The notes: a model not told the origin generated them from the sequence alone. A DNA stretch of 16,646 nt from Coemansia sp. RSA 922 (GCA_027577415.1 JANBQS010000498.1:1-16646); one strand, 5' to 3'. Shown: positions 1 to 6,922, counted from the first letter of the stretch. Numbers and translations: made by a program.

Positions 1-484
1 CATGCGAGATAAGGCGGATGCCACTTTCCATGCATTTCTATTTTGTGCGAACATGAGTTCGCTTCCGTCTTGCATTCACCACATGACCACAAAACATTCA
101 ACGGCAATCAAAGACGACAGGTTTTCTTCTGAAGGCATGTTGGTGCTCGTAGCGGCCAAAGTAATGACGAGCTTACACAAATCCTGGCATTTCTCCCACT
201 CACAAAAGTTGATGTTCTGCACACGAGAATGCTAGCATACATTCGAGTTGATGATATCAAAAGTTGTATTTCAAGTCATAAAAGGATAATGTATGTCACC
301 GCTGTTAAGATACTACTGAAAGATTAACTACTATAGCTGTTGGCATGTTTCCATGTAGGGTCAATGGATTTAGTCGAACCTAGGCGTGATTGAGAAACTT
401 GTTACGACTAGTACGCATAGTATAGCTCATAAGCCAACTAACCTCTAGCCCCCATGTTCGTCTACTATATAGATTGTCAGTAGA
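1..484. other. Left-edge intergenic region, no supported gene
   Basis: No gene is recognised here. The first 240 bases are less AT-rich than the rest and are open on both strands for about 50-77 codons, but neither translation resembles a known family. A minus-strand reading of about 50 codons (roughly 235-85) contains the cysteine pattern CEWEKCQDLC and could be part of an exon running in from outside, although nothing confirms it. A 15-base stretch at 171-185 is identical to the end of the AP-3 sigma gene (see findings). Bases 240-484 are the AT-rich 3' flank of the first small-protein gene. Confidence 0.4.
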
Positions 485-955
485 TTAGTCATTCTCAATA
501 ATCCCATTGGTTGGTGAACAATTTGAATAAAGTGTACCAATATTGGCTTTAAAGTTGTTCATAAAGTCTTTAGCAACCTTTTCTAATGGATCACGAGGCT
601 TTCCAGAAGGATATTTTACACATAGTTCACAGCCTATGCCATTATTTTTGCCCGCACGTTCGACAACAAAGGCTTCATTTGCTTTGTTCTGCGAAACCCG
701 AATAATAGCAAAATTATCTGGCCTATAGGTATTGACAACCCCAACCATTTTAATAAAGTCATTTTCCACTTTTTTCTGCTTCTCTGGGTCATCGTTGAAA
801 CATCCCTCATTATTTGGATCATAATTTTTAGTATATATAGTCAGTAAAAACTTTAAATCATTGTTACTATCTAGATATCCTTGAATCCCTTCAACGTTTG
901 TAAAATGACTGCCATCAAATACATTCTTAACATTTTCAATGGGAGAGAGTGTCAT
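485..955 (-). CDS. Array small protein 1 (subfamily B, 156 aa), function unknown
   Basis: This is one of six related small genes, all on the minus strand; the family is not one I recognise. The start chosen is the ATG at 955-953 (MTLSPIENV). The reading frame stays open further upstream, but that stretch holds the TATA box and a pyrimidine-rich leader, so it is not coding. Its best relative in the window is the copy at 15602-16048. They share YTKN/FTKN near residue 37, a VEN-x-F helix, IRVS in the middle and a K-x-F-x-x-x-F-K helix near the C-terminus. No signal peptide or membrane segment is visible, so a cytosolic protein is expected. Relative to subfamily A it has an acidic, charged insert at about residues 41-60. 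The order of strands and helices is like subfamily A, which is why I group them, but sequence identity between subfamilies is low. Confidence 0.75.
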   Translation of the reverse strand: MTLSPIENVKNVFDGSHFTNVEGIQGYLDSNNDLKFLLTIYTKNYDPNNEGCFNDDPEKQKKVENDFIKMVGVVNTYRPDNFAIIRVSQNKANEAFVVERAGKNNGIGCELCVKYPSGKPRDPLEKVAKDFMNNFKANIGTLYSNCSPTNGIIEND

Positions 956-1020
956 TGTATTGTAAAAGGTGCTGAAGTGCTGAAGAAGAGTTGTTGTGTA
1001 AAGTAAGGAGTAAGAATTTT

Positions 1021-1056
1021 TGGAGGGGGCAGCCAGATGTGTGCTTTTTATATATC
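1021..1056 (-). promoter_or_regulatory. Core promoter of array gene 1
   Basis: On the minus strand a TATA box (TATATAAAAAG, 1054-1044) is followed after about 10 bp by a GC block reading GGCTGCCCCCTCCA. The same two-part module lies in front of all six small genes. The TATA box is about 90 bp before the ATG at 955. Transcription probably starts in or just after the GC block, as expected 25-35 bp downstream of a TATA box. Confidence 0.7.
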
Positions 1057-1186
1057 CCAGGGAGGAAAAATTCTGTTCACCTTTTGGCGGGCAATCCCTT
1101 GAACGTTCCTCCCATCCCACACAAATTCGGAAGCAGAAACGTTGCAAAGCGTAGTGAGCTTTAAAAGCTGTTTCCATTTGCTTTTG

Positions 1187-1353
1187 GCATGCCTTTGGCC
1201 AAAGAGCCAGTAAGCATCAATGGGCTCACAAAGACAGTGGTGGGGCGAAAGAGCACAAAGCAAGTGGATGTTAGGTAACATGATAAAAATAAATATTAAA
1301 AATCCGATTACTTTGGCATGGCTTTTGTTTAAGCCAAAGCGAGAAAAGAAAGT
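1187..1353. repeat. Upstream flank shared by array genes 1 and 5
   Basis: This stretch aligns along its length with 7111-7300, between array gene 5 and AP-3 sigma. Landmarks kept in the same order are CATGCCTTTG, CCAAAGA, GGCGAAAGAGCAC (GAGCGAAAGAGCAC at 7162), AAGCAAGTGGATG and AATCCGATTA. It is the intergenic part of the duplicated unit, and it ends at an AP-3 sigma tail relic. Confidence 0.75.
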
Positions 1354-1375
1354 GCTTATACAAATCCTCGTAGGG
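1354..1375 (-). pseudogene. AP-3 sigma tail relic, shortest copy
   Basis: The 22 bases match the end of the AP-3 sigma gene (7301-7322) at all but one position. On the minus strand they spell the last codons (LRGFV) and the stop. Homology to the coding sequence is lost immediately beyond, while the flank on the other side (1187-1353) continues to match the AP-3 sigma downstream flank. This is a truncated duplication end, not a gene. Confidence 0.7.
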
Positions 1376-1429
1376 TTGAATTGTAAAGCCATTGGCTTTC
1401 ACATGGTTTGCCCCCTTTCAGTGGCATAA

Positions 1430-2270
1430 TCGCCAATGACCGTTTCTCTTGTTGGAATTTACTCTGCCACTTCACCCATTCCATTTGCTGTAAATGTACA
1501 TTTTGTGCTCAACAATCTGGCTCTACATGTTTATTGTAAACGTTCTTGAGAATAGTATGCTAACATGTTGTTGGCTACACATATTGAGAAAAAGGTTATA
1601 TGTGATTACGCAAAATCTCGATTAGCAATCCACAGCTCTTGCAGTGGGTTTTACCCTTCCAGGCCTGATAATCCATTTGGCTTTATATGAATTTAAATGA
1701 AAAAAAACAAGGTGCCGCCTCTCTTCCCTTACCCCTCATTAAACCTGATTATTATTACAGTTAGGATTATATCCAGAGTATAAACAAACGTGTTTACTAA
1801 AAAGAGCATCAATGAACAATTGTAATACGAAAAGGTGTTATGCAATAAATAAAGAGAAGATAAAAAGTCTTATTTTGTAAACAATAATATACGTCTTTAA
1901 ATAATAATGTTATCCTGCAGTCTTAGTCGCAACCCTTGTCCTGGACCACCGATTAGGTGATCTCGATTAGTTCTGCATGACAGATAGCATTTTCCATTAG
2001 AATTAATAAGCATATCTGTCAATCTCCATTTGCAGCTGCTTGATTACATCTTGGACTTGATAAATTGGCAAGTACATGTGTCCACTAGCTATTGATTAAT
2101 TGTTACTGATGCCTCGTTTACCTTCTTAAAGCACACAAACTATAAGTGGATCAAAAGTGAGAGCATTTGTAACCTAAATATGGTGGAAATATGTTTAACT
2201 AGTACTGGCTCAAGTGTGTTTATTAAGTGCAATTAACAGCAAAAAACAAAGAGGAAAACAGTTAACATCT
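1430..2270. other. AT-rich intergenic region between array units 1 and 2
   Basis: No gene is seen on either strand. The segment holds scattered A and T runs and an imperfect hairpin with 9-bp arms (TGACAGATA at 1978-1986, TATCTGTCA at 2013-2021). The stretch from about 2170 to 2270 is the 3' flank of array gene 2 and aligns with the 3' flank of gene 3 around 3905-3965 (CTAAATATGG, CTAGTACTGG, TTTATT). Confidence 0.5.
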
Positions 2271-2274
2271 CCTT

Positions 2275-2305
2275 ATGGCTTGGCAGTAAGACAACATAGT
2301 CAATA
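2275..2305 (-). repeat. 3'-flank repeat, copy 1
   Basis: The plus strand reads ATGGCTTGGCAGTAAGACAA and then CATAGTCAAT. Related copies are at 5547-5575 and 6361-6388. It lies 26-56 bp downstream of the stop of array gene 2, so it probably falls in the 3' UTR or the 3'-end-forming region. It marks one end of the duplicated unit. Confidence 0.65.
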
Positions 2306-2330
2306 ATTTGTGGTCTAATGTTTAGAAGAA

Positions 2331-2717
2331 TCAACATCCATTAGTGTAGCTAAAGCCACATGTTGATGGAAGTCTGGCTGCATATTTAGCTTTAAACTTT
2401 GCCATAAATCCATTCATGCATGTAGGAACTGCGTCACTACTAACATATGGTTGCATGTGCATGGTCCTTTCGGTACCTAGAAGACCATTAGCATAAGTGG
2501 TTCCACCCACTTTACAAGTGATTTTGGCAACAACAATATCATTATATTCCTTTGCCATTTCTATAACATCTTCAAAAGCTATATCAAAATCCTCATGGGC
2601 AACACCAATTAGGGCGGCAATAGAATTTACATTATTATTAACATATAGATACTTTTCAATATCTTCTTCACAAGTGATTTCGTCACTTGTAAGTTCAAGA
2701 ATCTTTGAGTTAGACAT
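2331..2717 (-). CDS. Array small protein 2 (subfamily A, 128 aa), function unknown
   Basis: This small gene of the array starts at the ATG at 2717-2715 (MSNSKILELTSDE), 88 bp after its TATA box. It carries the subfamily A signature: ALIGVAHEDF at about residue 36, VAKITC near residue 67, then TYANGLLG and MHMQ. Predicted order is strand (KILEL), helix, strand (SIAALIG), long helix (FEDVIEMAKEY), strand (VVAKITC), loop with YAN, strand (MHMQPY), final helix (FMAKFKAKYAA). This resembles a thioredoxin fold, but the position of the redox CxxC is occupied by GVAHED, so redox catalysis is not expected. The C-terminal tail has two cysteines (TCGFSYTNGC). No targeting signal is seen. The family is unknown to me, and the fold assignment is inference. 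Confidence 0.8.
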   Translation of the reverse strand: MSNSKILELTSDEITCEEDIEKYLYVNNNVNSIAALIGVAHEDFDIAFEDVIEMAKEYNDIVVAKITCKVGGTTYANGLLGTERTMHMQPYVSSDAVPTCMNGFMAKFKAKYAARLPSTCGFSYTNGC

Positions 2718-2780
2718 AATTGTAAAAGTGTGATTTAATGTGCTCTGGAGAACTGAATAGTAAAGGTGAATAGTAAGAGA

Positions 2781-2815
2781 GCTGGAGTGGGGCAGCAATA
2801 GGAGCTTTTTATATA
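2781..2815 (-). promoter_or_regulatory. Core promoter of array gene 2
   Basis: The minus strand shows TATATAAAAAG (2815-2805) followed by the GC block GCTGCCCCACTCCAGC (2796-2781). This is the cleanest copy of the module shared by the array. The TATA-to-ATG distance is about 90 bp. Confidence 0.75.
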
Positions 2816-2996
2816 ATTTGAAGAGGGTGGTGTGGCTCTTTAAGAGAGAAAATGTTTGCTCGTTATTGGCATTCAGTCCTCCAAACACTTCTTTCCCAAA
2901 CAATTTTTTGGAAACAATTTTTTTTCAAAAGGCTCAGAAAGGAGTCTCCCTTGTATTGCCTTGTATTGCCTTGTCTTTGACCAAAAGAGCCAATAT

Positions 2997-3022
2997 ACAT
3001 CAATGACATAATAATGACGTAA
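2997..3022 (-). promoter_or_regulatory. CRE-like upstream block of array gene 2
   Basis: The block contains TGACATAATAATGACGTAA. It is identical over 26 bases to 16268-16293 upstream of array gene 6, and a variant lies at 6271-6293 upstream of gene 4. TGACGTAA is a typical CRE/C-EBP-like bZIP half-site combination. Conservation in promoters whose coding regions have diverged far suggests function. The identity of the binding factor is inference. Confidence 0.6.
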
Positions 3023-3059
3023 CTACCATGTGAAAAAAACAACAAAAAGCAAGAAAAAA

Positions 3060-3150
3060 TTATGACGACATAACAACCTCTCCCTCTCCCCAAAAGCAAT
3101 CCAGCAAGACTTTGTACATGCCAAAAGCAAAAGGAAAAAAGAAAGGAATA
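3060..3150 (-). repeat. Tandem composite promoter repeat, gene 2, unit 1
   Basis: The unit starts with the 14-bp near-palindrome TTATGACGACATAA (3060-3073). A C-rich stretch and the block CAATCCAGCAAGACTTTGTA (3097-3116) follow, with ATGCCAAAAGCAAAAGG next and a purine tail ending in GAAAGGAATA. A second unit is at 3256-3328, and two more lie upstream of array gene 6. Confidence 0.7.
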
Positions 3151-3254
3151 GTTAATTATTTCTATGGTTAAGGCAGTGGGTCCCATCGCCAGCGGCCTCA
3201 GTTCGTGCCCATACAGGGCTCCAATACAACGACTTCATCATCAAGAAAGGAATA
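3139..3254. mobile_element. 92-bp insertion with 12-bp direct repeats, possible small retroposon
   Basis: A GC-richer segment (3151-3242) is bounded by the identical 12-mer AAGAAAGGAATA at 3139-3150 and 3243-3254, the form expected of a target-site duplication. Removing the insert and one repeat puts the two composite promoter units 92 bp apart, close to the 87 bp seen upstream of gene 6. On the minus strand the left part of the insert (GAAGTCGTTGTATTGGAGCC) loosely resembles a tRNA T-arm with its B-box, and the other end is AT-rich. A truncated tRNA-derived SINE is therefore possible. It has no coding capacity, and no second copy occurs in this window. Confidence 0.5.
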
Positions 3255-3255
3255 A

Positions 3256-3328
3256 TTATGACGACATAACAAATTCCTTGCCCCAACCAATCCAGCAAGA
3301 CTTTGTACATGCCAAAAGCAAAAAGGAA
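3256..3328 (-). repeat. Tandem composite promoter repeat, gene 2, unit 2
   Basis: A perfect copy of the near-palindrome TTATGACGACATAA (3256-3269) is followed by CCAATCCAGCAAGACTTTGT and ATGCCAAAAGCAAAAAGG. The match to unit 1 runs over the whole length apart from the pyrimidine-rich middle. It leads directly into the AP-3 sigma relic at 3344. Confidence 0.7.
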
Positions 3329-3343
3329 TTGAAAAAAGGGTGC

Positions 3344-3490
3344 TTACAAAAAATATTGTCCACCGCCTATACCCAAATGCAAGTGTCCTGAGGTAGGTCT
3401 ATTCAGTTGTCCTCCCTTATTGACATCTCTTAAGACAACACTCAAACCTATTTTAACGATCATGCCAGCTTCCACAACCACCATCAAACA
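3344..3490 (-). pseudogene. AP-3 sigma 3'-end relic, 48 codons plus stop
   Basis: Translated on the minus strand and read back from the TAA at 3346-3344, 48 codons align with the last 48 codons of the intact AP-3 sigma gene. There is no insertion or deletion, the stop is in the same place, and 23 residues are identical (for example VVEAGM, VN-x-G-x-QL, LGIG). A TAG lies immediately upstream (3493-3491), where the similarity ends. There is no start codon context and no upstream part of the gene, so it is a duplicated, decayed gene end. It lies at the far end of the array gene 2 unit, as expected if that unit was copied from the AP-3 sigma locus. Confidence 0.85.
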
Positions 3491-3493
3491 CTA

Positions 3494-3865
3494 GAATATG
3501 GTGCTAATTATCCATTTTATTATAGGCAAGAATAAGCTGATGTTTATTGATTGTTAAATAAGAAAAAGCCTTAAAATAAATCCAGAAAACACAACTAACC
3601 TTTCATTGTGGAAAAATAATATTGAATATCTAAGCATCAGTCACCTTTAGGAAAATATATTGCTTTTGTTTCCTTACTGCACCTTGGCACTTCTCTCTAG
3701 CCTTTCTCCTCACTTTAATCTAAGCACTATGACTTGGCCATTAATGTAAACTGGCACTCATGTCAAGCACCATCACAGCCGCTTACCTCCACATAAATCA
3801 ATACCACATTTAAGCATACGTTTATTTACTCGCTATTCATATTGCTAATAATTTACATTTTTAAA
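3494..3865. other. AT-rich intergenic region, no gene seen
   Basis: No open frame of interest lies on either strand. The segment separates the AP-3 sigma relic from the 3' flank of array gene 3. That flank begins near 3905 with CTAAATATGG, as in gene 2. Confidence 0.5.
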
Positions 3866-4065
3866 ACTATGCAGTCGCAAGTATGTTAAAATACCAACAA
3901 TCTTTTCTAAATATGGCAGACGTGTGTTGGCCTAGTACTGGTAAAAGTGGATTTATTGAGTTCAAAGCTGTATATAATGGAGAGTAGAACGTCTCTAATC
4001 TGTCCATGGTTAGAAAGTAAGGGGTTTGGTCAAAATAATTAGCAGCCTGGAATTGAAAAGAGATG

Positions 4066-4446
4066 TTAGTCATATCTTGCAGCTGAAGAGCAAGTTTCAG
4101 TTGCAGTTGCATATTTAGCCTGTAACTCTTTTATAAAAGCAACCTTAGTCGAGGACTCGGCACCTGGTTTAGTACATAAATGCATATGCACACTCTTGCG
4201 GCTACCTAGAATACCATTAGCATATGTGTTCTCACCCGGCATACAGGTGATTTTGGCAACAGCACAATCAGGATACTTAATAGCAACATTCTTAATGTTT
4301 GTAAATACTGTATCAAAATCGTCATGGGGAACGCCAAGTACTGCAACTATATAGTTAATACCTTCATTTTCCCATATAAATTTGGCAATATCATTCTCAT
4401 CTTTAATATCAGTGCTCTTAAGTTCGAACACGTTTGGGTTTGACAT
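4066..4446 (-). CDS. Array small protein 3 (subfamily A, 126 aa), function unknown
   Basis: The start is the ATG at 4446-4444 (MSNPNVFELKS), which matches the start of copy 2 (MSNSKILEL). Subfamily A landmarks are AVLGVPHDDF at about residues 35-44, VAKITC near 64-69, NTYANGILGSRKSVHMH around 74-90 and the helix FIKELQAKYA. The C-terminus ends in TCSSAARYD, close to SCASAARIG of copy 4, so these two are the closest pair in this respect. No signal peptide or membrane segment is present. The predicted strand/helix order again resembles thioredoxin, with GVPHDD in place of the catalytic CxxC. The stop is TAA-like sequence-independent of its neighbours: homology with copy 4 continues into the 3' flank (TTAGCAGCCTG at 4039 and 5578). 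I infer a soluble, probably well-expressed protein of unknown role. Confidence 0.8.
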   Translation of the reverse strand: MSNPNVFELKSTDIKDENDIAKFIWENEGINYIVAVLGVPHDDFDTVFTNIKNVAIKYPDCAVAKITCMPGENTYANGILGSRKSVHMHLCTKPGAESSTKVAFIKELQAKYATATETCSSAARYD

Positions 4447-4508
4447 ATTGTATAAGAGTATGTTTATGTGTTGAAAAAGCAGCTGAGTGTAGTAAAAAAA
4501 TAGAGAGT

Positions 4509-4544
4509 GCTGGAGTGCGGGGCAGCAACAGGTGCTTTTTATAT
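4509..4544 (-). promoter_or_regulatory. Core promoter of array gene 3
   Basis: The minus strand shows ATATAAAAAG (4544-4535) followed by GCTGCCCCGCACTCCAGC (4526-4509). It is the shared module, with two extra bases in the GC block compared with gene 2. The TATA box is about 90 bp before the ATG. Confidence 0.7.
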
Positions 4545-4653
4545 GATTTCAAGGGTGATGGAGAGGTGCAAATGTTTAGGGGGGAGAAAATTCATTCCAA
4601 TTTTTCAAAAGAGCAGAGCTCTTTTTCTCACTCCCAAATTGGAAATGCCACTA

Positions 4654-4667
4654 TTATGACGATATAC
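4654..4667 (-). promoter_or_regulatory. Degenerate copy of the 14-bp near-palindrome, gene 3
   Basis: TTATGACGATATAC differs at two positions from the motif TTATGACGACATAA found upstream of genes 2, 4 and 6. It lies about 110 bp upstream of the TATA box, nearer than in the other genes. It may be a weak site or a decayed one. Confidence 0.4.
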
Positions 4668-4769
4668 AGATACATTGTTCTTTTGTTAATTGCCTTTGCA
4701 CTAAGCATGGCATAAGAGCCCTCAAAGAAGACAGACATGGATACAATTTTTGCATTGACCAAAAGTGCA

Positions 4770-4842
4770 CCAATCAAAACTTGATTTGCATGCATGCTTC
4801 CCTTTGATTGGCCACTGAATGCCCCTGTTCTTGCCAACCAAT
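4770..4842. promoter_or_regulatory. Inverted CCAAT pair plus a third CCAAT box, gene 3 upstream
   Basis: CCAATCAAA (4770-4778) and its exact reverse complement TTTGATTGG (4803-4811) form an inverted repeat with 24 bp between the arms. A third CCAAT lies at 4838-4842. CCAAT is the core bound by the fungal HAP/NF-Y complex. The third box sits in a segment that resembles the CCAATCCAGCAAGAC block of the composite promoter repeat. Confidence 0.45.
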
Positions 4843-4849
4843 CCCTAAG

Positions 4850-5545
4850 ACTACATCACTGCTGGCATCTCAAATGACATCTTTTTTAAAACATGTAAAG
4901 AAAAGCGAAAAAGAACATGTCCAAACAATGGCCATGAGGGTGTTTTGCGAGTTTGTACTTTCTTTGGACAAATAACTGGAGTTTTTTTTTTTAAATAAGC
5001 CATGGCCACGCTGTAAGCTGCTTCTTAAGATACACAAATTCAGTTGTTAAGAGGTACAGAGACCAGCAGTTTCTCCATTCCAGGACACACCTATTCAGAG
5101 CATTAACTACATATTTACAATATCCTTTCCCTATAAGATTTGAAGCTTGCATTAGTGCTATCACAAGTGATTCCCTATTCAATGCATATACCTTTTTTAT
5201 TACTGATGTTGCAAATAACAATCTTCTACTTAGGTGTCTGCTTCTTCATAATACCAGTATCCCTGGTATGACTTGTTCAAAGATCCACTCTCTAGCGACC
5301 ATGGCTCAGTTCGGCGTTCACTCTTTACCTATCTTTTATACCTTTATTAGCATTTAATATAGCTGCCTCATCTAAGGAATCTTGAGATCATAGCTGCTCT
5401 CTTGCAACACATGCTCCAAGAGAGCCAACATGCGCTAATTGAATTTTTCTAAGGTATGCAGTGGTAATTCCAAATAATTATAGTTTCAGTGAGTTTATTG
5501 GGTAGATGGCTATAAAACTAAAGATTTGAACATCAAACTTGTGTC
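4850..5545. other. AT-rich intergenic region between array units 3 and 4
   Basis: No gene is recognised. A 76-codon minus-strand open frame (5221-4991) has no promoter module, no family similarity and no recognisable motif, so I do not call it. A perfect short hairpin, ATACCAG-TATCC-CTGGTAT, lies at 5251-5269. The last part is the 3' flank of array gene 4. Confidence 0.5.
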
Positions 5546-5546
5546 C

Positions 5547-5575
5547 ATGGCTTGGCAGTGAGACATATAGCCAAT
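5547..5575 (-). repeat. 3'-flank repeat, copy 2
   Basis: The plus strand reads ATGGCTTGGCAGTGAGACAT and then ATAGCCAAT. It lies 29-57 bp after the stop of array gene 4, the same relative place as copy 1 behind gene 2. Confidence 0.65.
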
Positions 5576-5603
5576 GTTAGCAGCCTGAAGTTATCAAGAC
5601 TAG

Positions 5604-5987
5604 TCAGCCAATGCGGGCAGCAGAAGCACATGATCCACTTTTGTCTGCATACTGCGCATTAAACTCCTTCTTGAATTCAACCACACTGCTAGAGGTTGTA
5701 CTCCCTCTAGAATACATATGCATGTGTATACTTCTTTCTCCTAAAATGCTGTTAGCATATCCACTCTCACCTGGGACACAGGTGACTTTGGCAACAGCAA
5801 TATCGTTATATTTAGCAGCCAACTTCTTAACGAATTCAAATGCATCACTAAAGTCGTCCTTTGCTTTGTCGTGTTTAACGCCAACTAGTGCAGCAATAAA
5901 ATTAACATCTGGGTGGTCACTTAGACATTGGAGAACAACTGCCCGACTAGTAACTTCACTGCTTGCGAGTTCAAATATCTTCACCAT
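5604..5987 (-). CDS. Array small protein 4 (subfamily A, 127 aa), function unknown
   Basis: The ATG at 5987-5985 opens MVKIFELASSEV. Predicted elements are a short strand (residues 3-7), helix, strand NFIAALVGV (29-37), helix FSDAFEFVKKLAAKY (46-60), strand IAVAKVTC (63-70), loop GESGYANSILG (73-83), strand SIHMHMYS (86-93) and helix VVEFKKEFNAQYA (102-114). The start resembles the V-x-EL beginning of thioredoxin-like domains, and VAKVTC resembles their VAKVDC strand. The position of WCxxC, however, is GVKHDK, and the cis-proline region is absent. If the fold is right it is a non-redox member. The KHDKAKDDF insert is three residues longer than in copies 2 and 3. No export signal is present. 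Homologs outside this array are unknown to me. Confidence 0.8.
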   Translation of the reverse strand: MVKIFELASSEVTSRAVVLQCLSDHPDVNFIAALVGVKHDKAKDDFSDAFEFVKKLAAKYNDIAVAKVTCVPGESGYANSILGERSIHMHMYSRGSTTSSSVVEFKKEFNAQYADKSGSCASAARIG

Positions 5988-6063
5988 GCTTGAAATAATT
6001 ACACAAGGGTGTGCTTCTGTCTTGGAAATAAAAAATAGTTGTGTAAAGTTGAAGAATGATAGT

Positions 6064-6098
6064 ACTGGAGTGGGGGCAGAAACAGGCTCTTTTTATAT
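6064..6098 (-). promoter_or_regulatory. Core promoter of array gene 4
   Basis: The minus strand shows ATATAAAAAG (6098-6089), then CTGCCCCCACTCCAGT (6079-6064). It is the shared module, with the TATA box about 100 bp before the ATG. Confidence 0.7.
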
Positions 6099-6270
6099 GA
6101 TTTCAGCAGGGTAAGGCAGCTCACTGAGAAAAAAAAAATATGTTTTGCACTTGGCAGGCAGTCATTCAAACACTCTCTCCTCAAACAGAAAATTTAGAAA
6201 CAGAAATACTTTTGTGCTTTGCAAACAGTTTCCATTTTCTTTGATAGGCCATTAGCTAAAGAGCAAGTGG

Positions 6271-6293
6271 ACAGCAATGACATAATTATGACG
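6271..6293 (-). promoter_or_regulatory. CRE-like upstream block of array gene 4
   Basis: GCAATGACATAATTATGACG is a variant of the block upstream of genes 2 and 6 (CAATGACATAATAATGACG), followed by CTG instead of TAA. It sits the same way relative to the core promoter, about 175 bp upstream of the TATA box. Confidence 0.55.
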
Positions 6294-6332
6294 CTGATGG
6301 TAGAGAGGTATAAAACACAAAGCAAGCAGAAA

Positions 6333-6346
6333 TTATGACGACATAA
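6333..6346 (-). promoter_or_regulatory. 14-bp near-palindrome upstream of array gene 4
   Basis: The site is an exact copy of TTATGACGACATAA, preceded by AAAGCAAGCAGAAA as in genes 2 and 6 (AAAGCAAGAAAAAA, AAAGCAAGGGAAAA). Only one copy is present here, because the unit is cut off by the 3' flank of gene 5. Confidence 0.6.
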
Positions 6347-6360
6347 GAAACCCCCCAACT

Positions 6361-6388
6361 TGGCTTGGCAGTGAGACACATAGCCAGA
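6361..6388 (-). repeat. 3'-flank repeat, copy 3
   Basis: The plus strand reads TGGCTTGGCAGTGAGACACA and then TAGCCAGA. It lies about 100 bp beyond the stop of array gene 5 and abuts the far end of the gene 4 promoter unit, so it marks a unit boundary. Confidence 0.6.
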
Positions 6389-6490
6389 ACATTCCATTAT
6401 ATCTGGATCTATGCTTCTATGCGGTAATTAGTATTGATTGTCATTGATTTATTATCAAACTTGAAACACACTAATGAGAAAAATGTGTAA

Positions 6491-6838
6491 TTACAGAAAC
6501 CTAGCTCCTTCAATACTCATTGCGGCTGAAAATGTGGCCACTAGTTTTGCAGTTTCTGGAGACTCATCCCTAGCAGTTAATTGCATAAAGTAGCGCCTTC
6601 CTTTAAGCAGCGTGCTAGCATATGTGCCATCACCCTCAGCACAGACTGTATTTACGACCACAGCATTCATGCCATTGGCGTCAATAATGTTTTTAGCAGC
6701 AACAAGCAGATTGTGAACTAGGAGTTCTTCATTACTCCCTATTGCATATAAAAACGGAATATTAGCAAATTTCTTTAGATATTCTCCTACACTCTTCTCA
6801 TTTTCAATCTTAAATCCACTAATTTCTAGTTCAGGCAT
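6491..6838 (-). CDS. Array small protein 5 (115 aa, divergent subfamily A), function unknown
   Basis: This copy lies next to AP-3 sigma and is the shortest and most divergent of the subfamily A type. The start is the ATG at 6838-6836 (MPELEISGFK). It keeps the framework: strand LEISGF, strand PFLYAIG at about residues 29-35, helix LLVHNLLVAAKNII, strand NAVVVNTVC near 58-66, then DGTYASTLLKGRRYFMQL, with YAS for YAN and YFMQ for HMHM. The usual C-terminal cysteine tail is missing, and the protein ends IEGARFL. Because its upstream flank runs into the intact AP-3 sigma gene, its position is the likely source of the duplicated units. It may be the oldest copy, or a copy that has evolved fastest. 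No targeting signal is seen and the function is unknown. Confidence 0.75.
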   Translation of the reverse strand: MPELEISGFKIENEKSVGEYLKKFANIPFLYAIGSNEELLVHNLLVAAKNIIDANGMNAVVVNTVCAEGDGTYASTLLKGRRYFMQLTARDESPETAKLVATFSAAMSIEGARFL

Positions 6839-6922
6839 CTTTACGGAAATAAGGCTTGGCAAAAAAGTGTGTAAGAGTGTGTTGATATACAGAGAATAAT
6901 AGTCGAGTAGGGTGTAAAGGTG

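Noticed and set aside
2..235. 77-codon plus-strand open frame at the left edge
   Set aside because: It has no recognisable family, composition or promoter. The minus strand is equally open here, so neither is supported as a gene.
370..460. B-box-like TCGAACC on the minus-strand side suggesting a tRNA
   Set aside because: No matching A-box and no cloverleaf could be found.
485..1177. Longer start (230 codons) for array gene 1, and similar long forms of genes 2, 5 and 6
   Set aside because: The extensions cover the TATA box and leader, are not conserved between copies, and the alignment of the family begins at the downstream ATG.
1978..2021. Inverted repeat TGACAGATA / TATCTGTCA as a possible miniature transposon
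   Set aside because: The arms are only 9 bp, and no target-site duplication or second copy was seen.
3164..3391. 75-codon plus-strand open frame across the insertion and the AP-3 relic
   Set aside because: It runs through promoter repeats and antisense to the relic, and the open frame is explained by chance.
4991..5221. 76-codon minus-strand open frame between array genes 3 and 4
   Set aside because: There is no TATA/GC-block module in front of it and no similarity to the array family or to any domain I know.
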